A stretch of DNA of 43,904 bases from Fibrobacter sp. GTDB taxonomy: Bacteria > Fibrobacterota > Fibrobacteria > Fibrobacterales > Fibrobacteraceae. The first letter of the stretch is position 1. The number at the start of each line of letters is the position of its first letter. Both the position numbers and the translations under genes were made by a program. Under the pieces are notes generated by a model that was not told the origin of the DNA, did not search any database, and was given only the letters and a program-made list of their open reading frames with translations. Below, one piece after another: positions 43,190-43,904 of the stretch. The stretch covers positions 1 through 43,904 of the forward strand of contig JAKSIC010000026.1 in assembly GCA_024399015.1 (NCBI GenBank). The letters are read 5' to 3'.

Positions 43190-43328
43190 GGGGGGGAGGT
43201 TTCCCCCTCGCTGCAGCCCCGGCCCCGCCCTTACAATCATTCCCTTCGGGAATAAAGTTCCGAAACCCACTCGGCCGGGTCTTCCGCTACCCCCTCTGCG
43301 GGGCTCAAACGCCGCCCCGCAACGCCCG
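43190..43328. repeat. G-element, copy C
   Basis: Starts at the G-run before GAGGTTTCCCCC. It has ATTCCC-TTC-GGGAAT, ACTCGGCCGGGT and GCGGGGC/GCCCCGC. Similarity to the other copies ends about ten bases earlier than between A and B (after AACGCCC), where the coding stump of an HNH gene begins. Confidence 0.7.
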
Positions 43329-43605
43329 GCTCATCAAGGACGACGACGTGACCAACAAGAAGGTAATTTATCCGTACCTGTTGACGCATGACGAACGCAA
43401 CCTTTCCATTCGTGCGTTTACGGATAACCAAAAGATAAAGGCCTACGAGCGACAACAAGGAGCTTGTCCGATTTGCAGACAACATTTTGAACTGTCGCAA
43501 ATGGAAGCTGACCATATAACGCCCTGGTGCGAAGGCGACCCGGCAATCGATACAAACTGTCAATTGCTGTGCAGGGATTGCAACAGAAGAAAAAGTGACA
43601 AGTAG
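43329..43605 (+). pseudogene. C-terminal stump of an HNH endonuclease (GmrSD/DUF262-like)
   Basis: The frame from about 43329 reads RLIKDDDVTNKKVIYPYLLT, then LSIRAFTDNQKIKAYERQQG, then CPICRQHF, MEADHITPWCEG, NCQLLCRDCNRRKS and a stop codon. This is a complete HNH module: zinc cysteines CPIC and CRDC, catalytic ADHI, and the N of NCQ. It is of the kind found at the end of DUF262/GmrSD-type restriction proteins, which cut modified phage DNA. The several hundred residues that should precede it are absent; the frame runs into the G-element instead. No start codon or ribosome-binding site is evident. Truncated, probably inactive. Confidence 0.8.
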
Positions 43606-43867
43606 GGATTAGAACAGGAGAGATTCGCTATAAGCAAAGGGATTGGTTAGGGTAAAAATCTGACATTTGGTAGGGATGGGTGCCTGTCGGCTGACGGGGG
43701 CCGTTGGGAAGCGTGTCCCCAGTTTATTTGCGACTTGCTGAATTTGAAGAAGTTGCAAGGCCGTACTCTTAATTTTGTACAAAATATAGAGTATATTTGT
43801 GTGTGATTGGTATCACAAACCCCCGAACCGTTCTTGGTTTTGGATTGTTGCAAAGGAGGGTTCCTTT
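43606..43867. other. Intergenic region with a candidate promoter
   Basis: No gene was seen in these 262 bp. There is a perfect palindrome TTTTGTACAAAA (43773-43784) and a TATATT box (43792-43797) about 70 bp before the next start codon. A GC-rich stretch around 43690-43720 may fold weakly (GGGG ... CCCC). Confidence 0.4.
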
Positions 43868-43904
43868 ATGATGGTTGAAATTAAAAGACTGATTGTGGCT
43901 GCTC
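43868..43904 (+). CDS. Start of an unidentified gene, cut by the right edge
   Basis: AAAGGAGGGTTCCTTT directly precedes ATGATG. The peptide so far is MMVEIKRLIVAA, too short to identify. The spacing from the strong ribosome-binding sequence makes a real start likely. Confidence 0.55.
   Translation, partial: MMVEIKRLIVAA

Noticed and set aside
29209-43328. Integron attC sites or an insertion sequence
   Set aside because: No integrase or transposase gene, no R-box/L-box pattern, no terminal inverted repeats or target duplications were seen around the G-elements.
42451-43605. A 384-codon + strand frame joining the reverse of the dehydrogenase relic to the HNH part
   Set aside because: The first two thirds are antisense to the relic and the same antisense frame is open in copies A and B. 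Only the last 92 codons have HNH motifs, so it was annotated as a stump.

Overview
The window looks like a Fibrobacter chromosome (phylum Fibrobacterota). The main reasons are four genes carrying the FISUMP domain (Fibrobacter succinogenes major paralogous domain, TIGR02145, hallmark [KR]xYKTVxIGxQxWMAENLNY ... YGRLYxWxxA ... CPxGWHxPSxxEW ... RC), one gene of the TIGR02147/DUF4423 regulator family typical of Fibrobacter, many lipoproteins, and a long secreted protein with a T9SS-like C-terminus. No rRNA, tRNA, CRISPR array or transposase gene was recognised.

Layout. 1-2.7 kb: the start of a hisE-like gene (leftwards) and two rightward envelope proteins of unknown function. 2.7-5.6 kb: a leftward, tightly coupled set of TIGR02147 regulator, lipoprotein and trmB-like tRNA methyltransferase. 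5.7-15.3 kb: a leftward recC-recB-recD operon for double-strand-break repair. 15.4-18.6 kb: a FISUMP lipoprotein, glucokinase and a histone-H1-like basic protein. 18.6-20.8 kb: a leftward pair of outer-membrane barrel-like protein and lipoprotein. 21.1-26.8 kb: a 1,917-residue repetitive surface protein. 26.8-28.4 kb: an RhlE-type DEAD-box helicase.

28.5-43.6 kb is an accessory region with a modular plan. The same module occurs three times (A 28.53-29.35, B 35.64-36.67, C 42.30-43.33 kb). Each has a GACCCCG...CGAGGTC terminator, a REP-like palindrome, a leftward 3'-terminal relic of an acyl-CoA dehydrogenase gene, and a GC-rich hairpin-rich element of about 140 bp (called the G-element here). 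Between the modules lie two cargo blocks. Block 1 has a structured RNA, a 106-aa orphan, a triple-FISUMP secreted protein, a GIY-YIG-like protein, a FISUMP/cysteine-rich protein, and an AbiE-type toxin-antitoxin pair. Block 2 has a second copy of the structured RNA, a 996-aa FISUMP lipoprotein, a four-helix membrane protein, and a UPF0175/PIN (DUF3368) toxin-antitoxin pair. After module C comes the C-terminal stump of an HNH (GmrSD/DUF262-like) endonuclease.

The strongest candidate for something undescribed is the pair of about 255-nt RNA elements upstream of the two cargo blocks. They differ in sequence but keep their helices through paired changes, and G-U pairs indicate the + strand is the RNA. 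Second is the module/G-element organisation, which looks like a cassette array whose shared ends could recombine. Third is the C-terminus of the 996-aa FISUMP protein, which resembles the variable region of a diversity-generating retroelement target and is followed directly by a strong hairpin. No reverse transcriptase lies in the window, so this last point is only a hypothesis.
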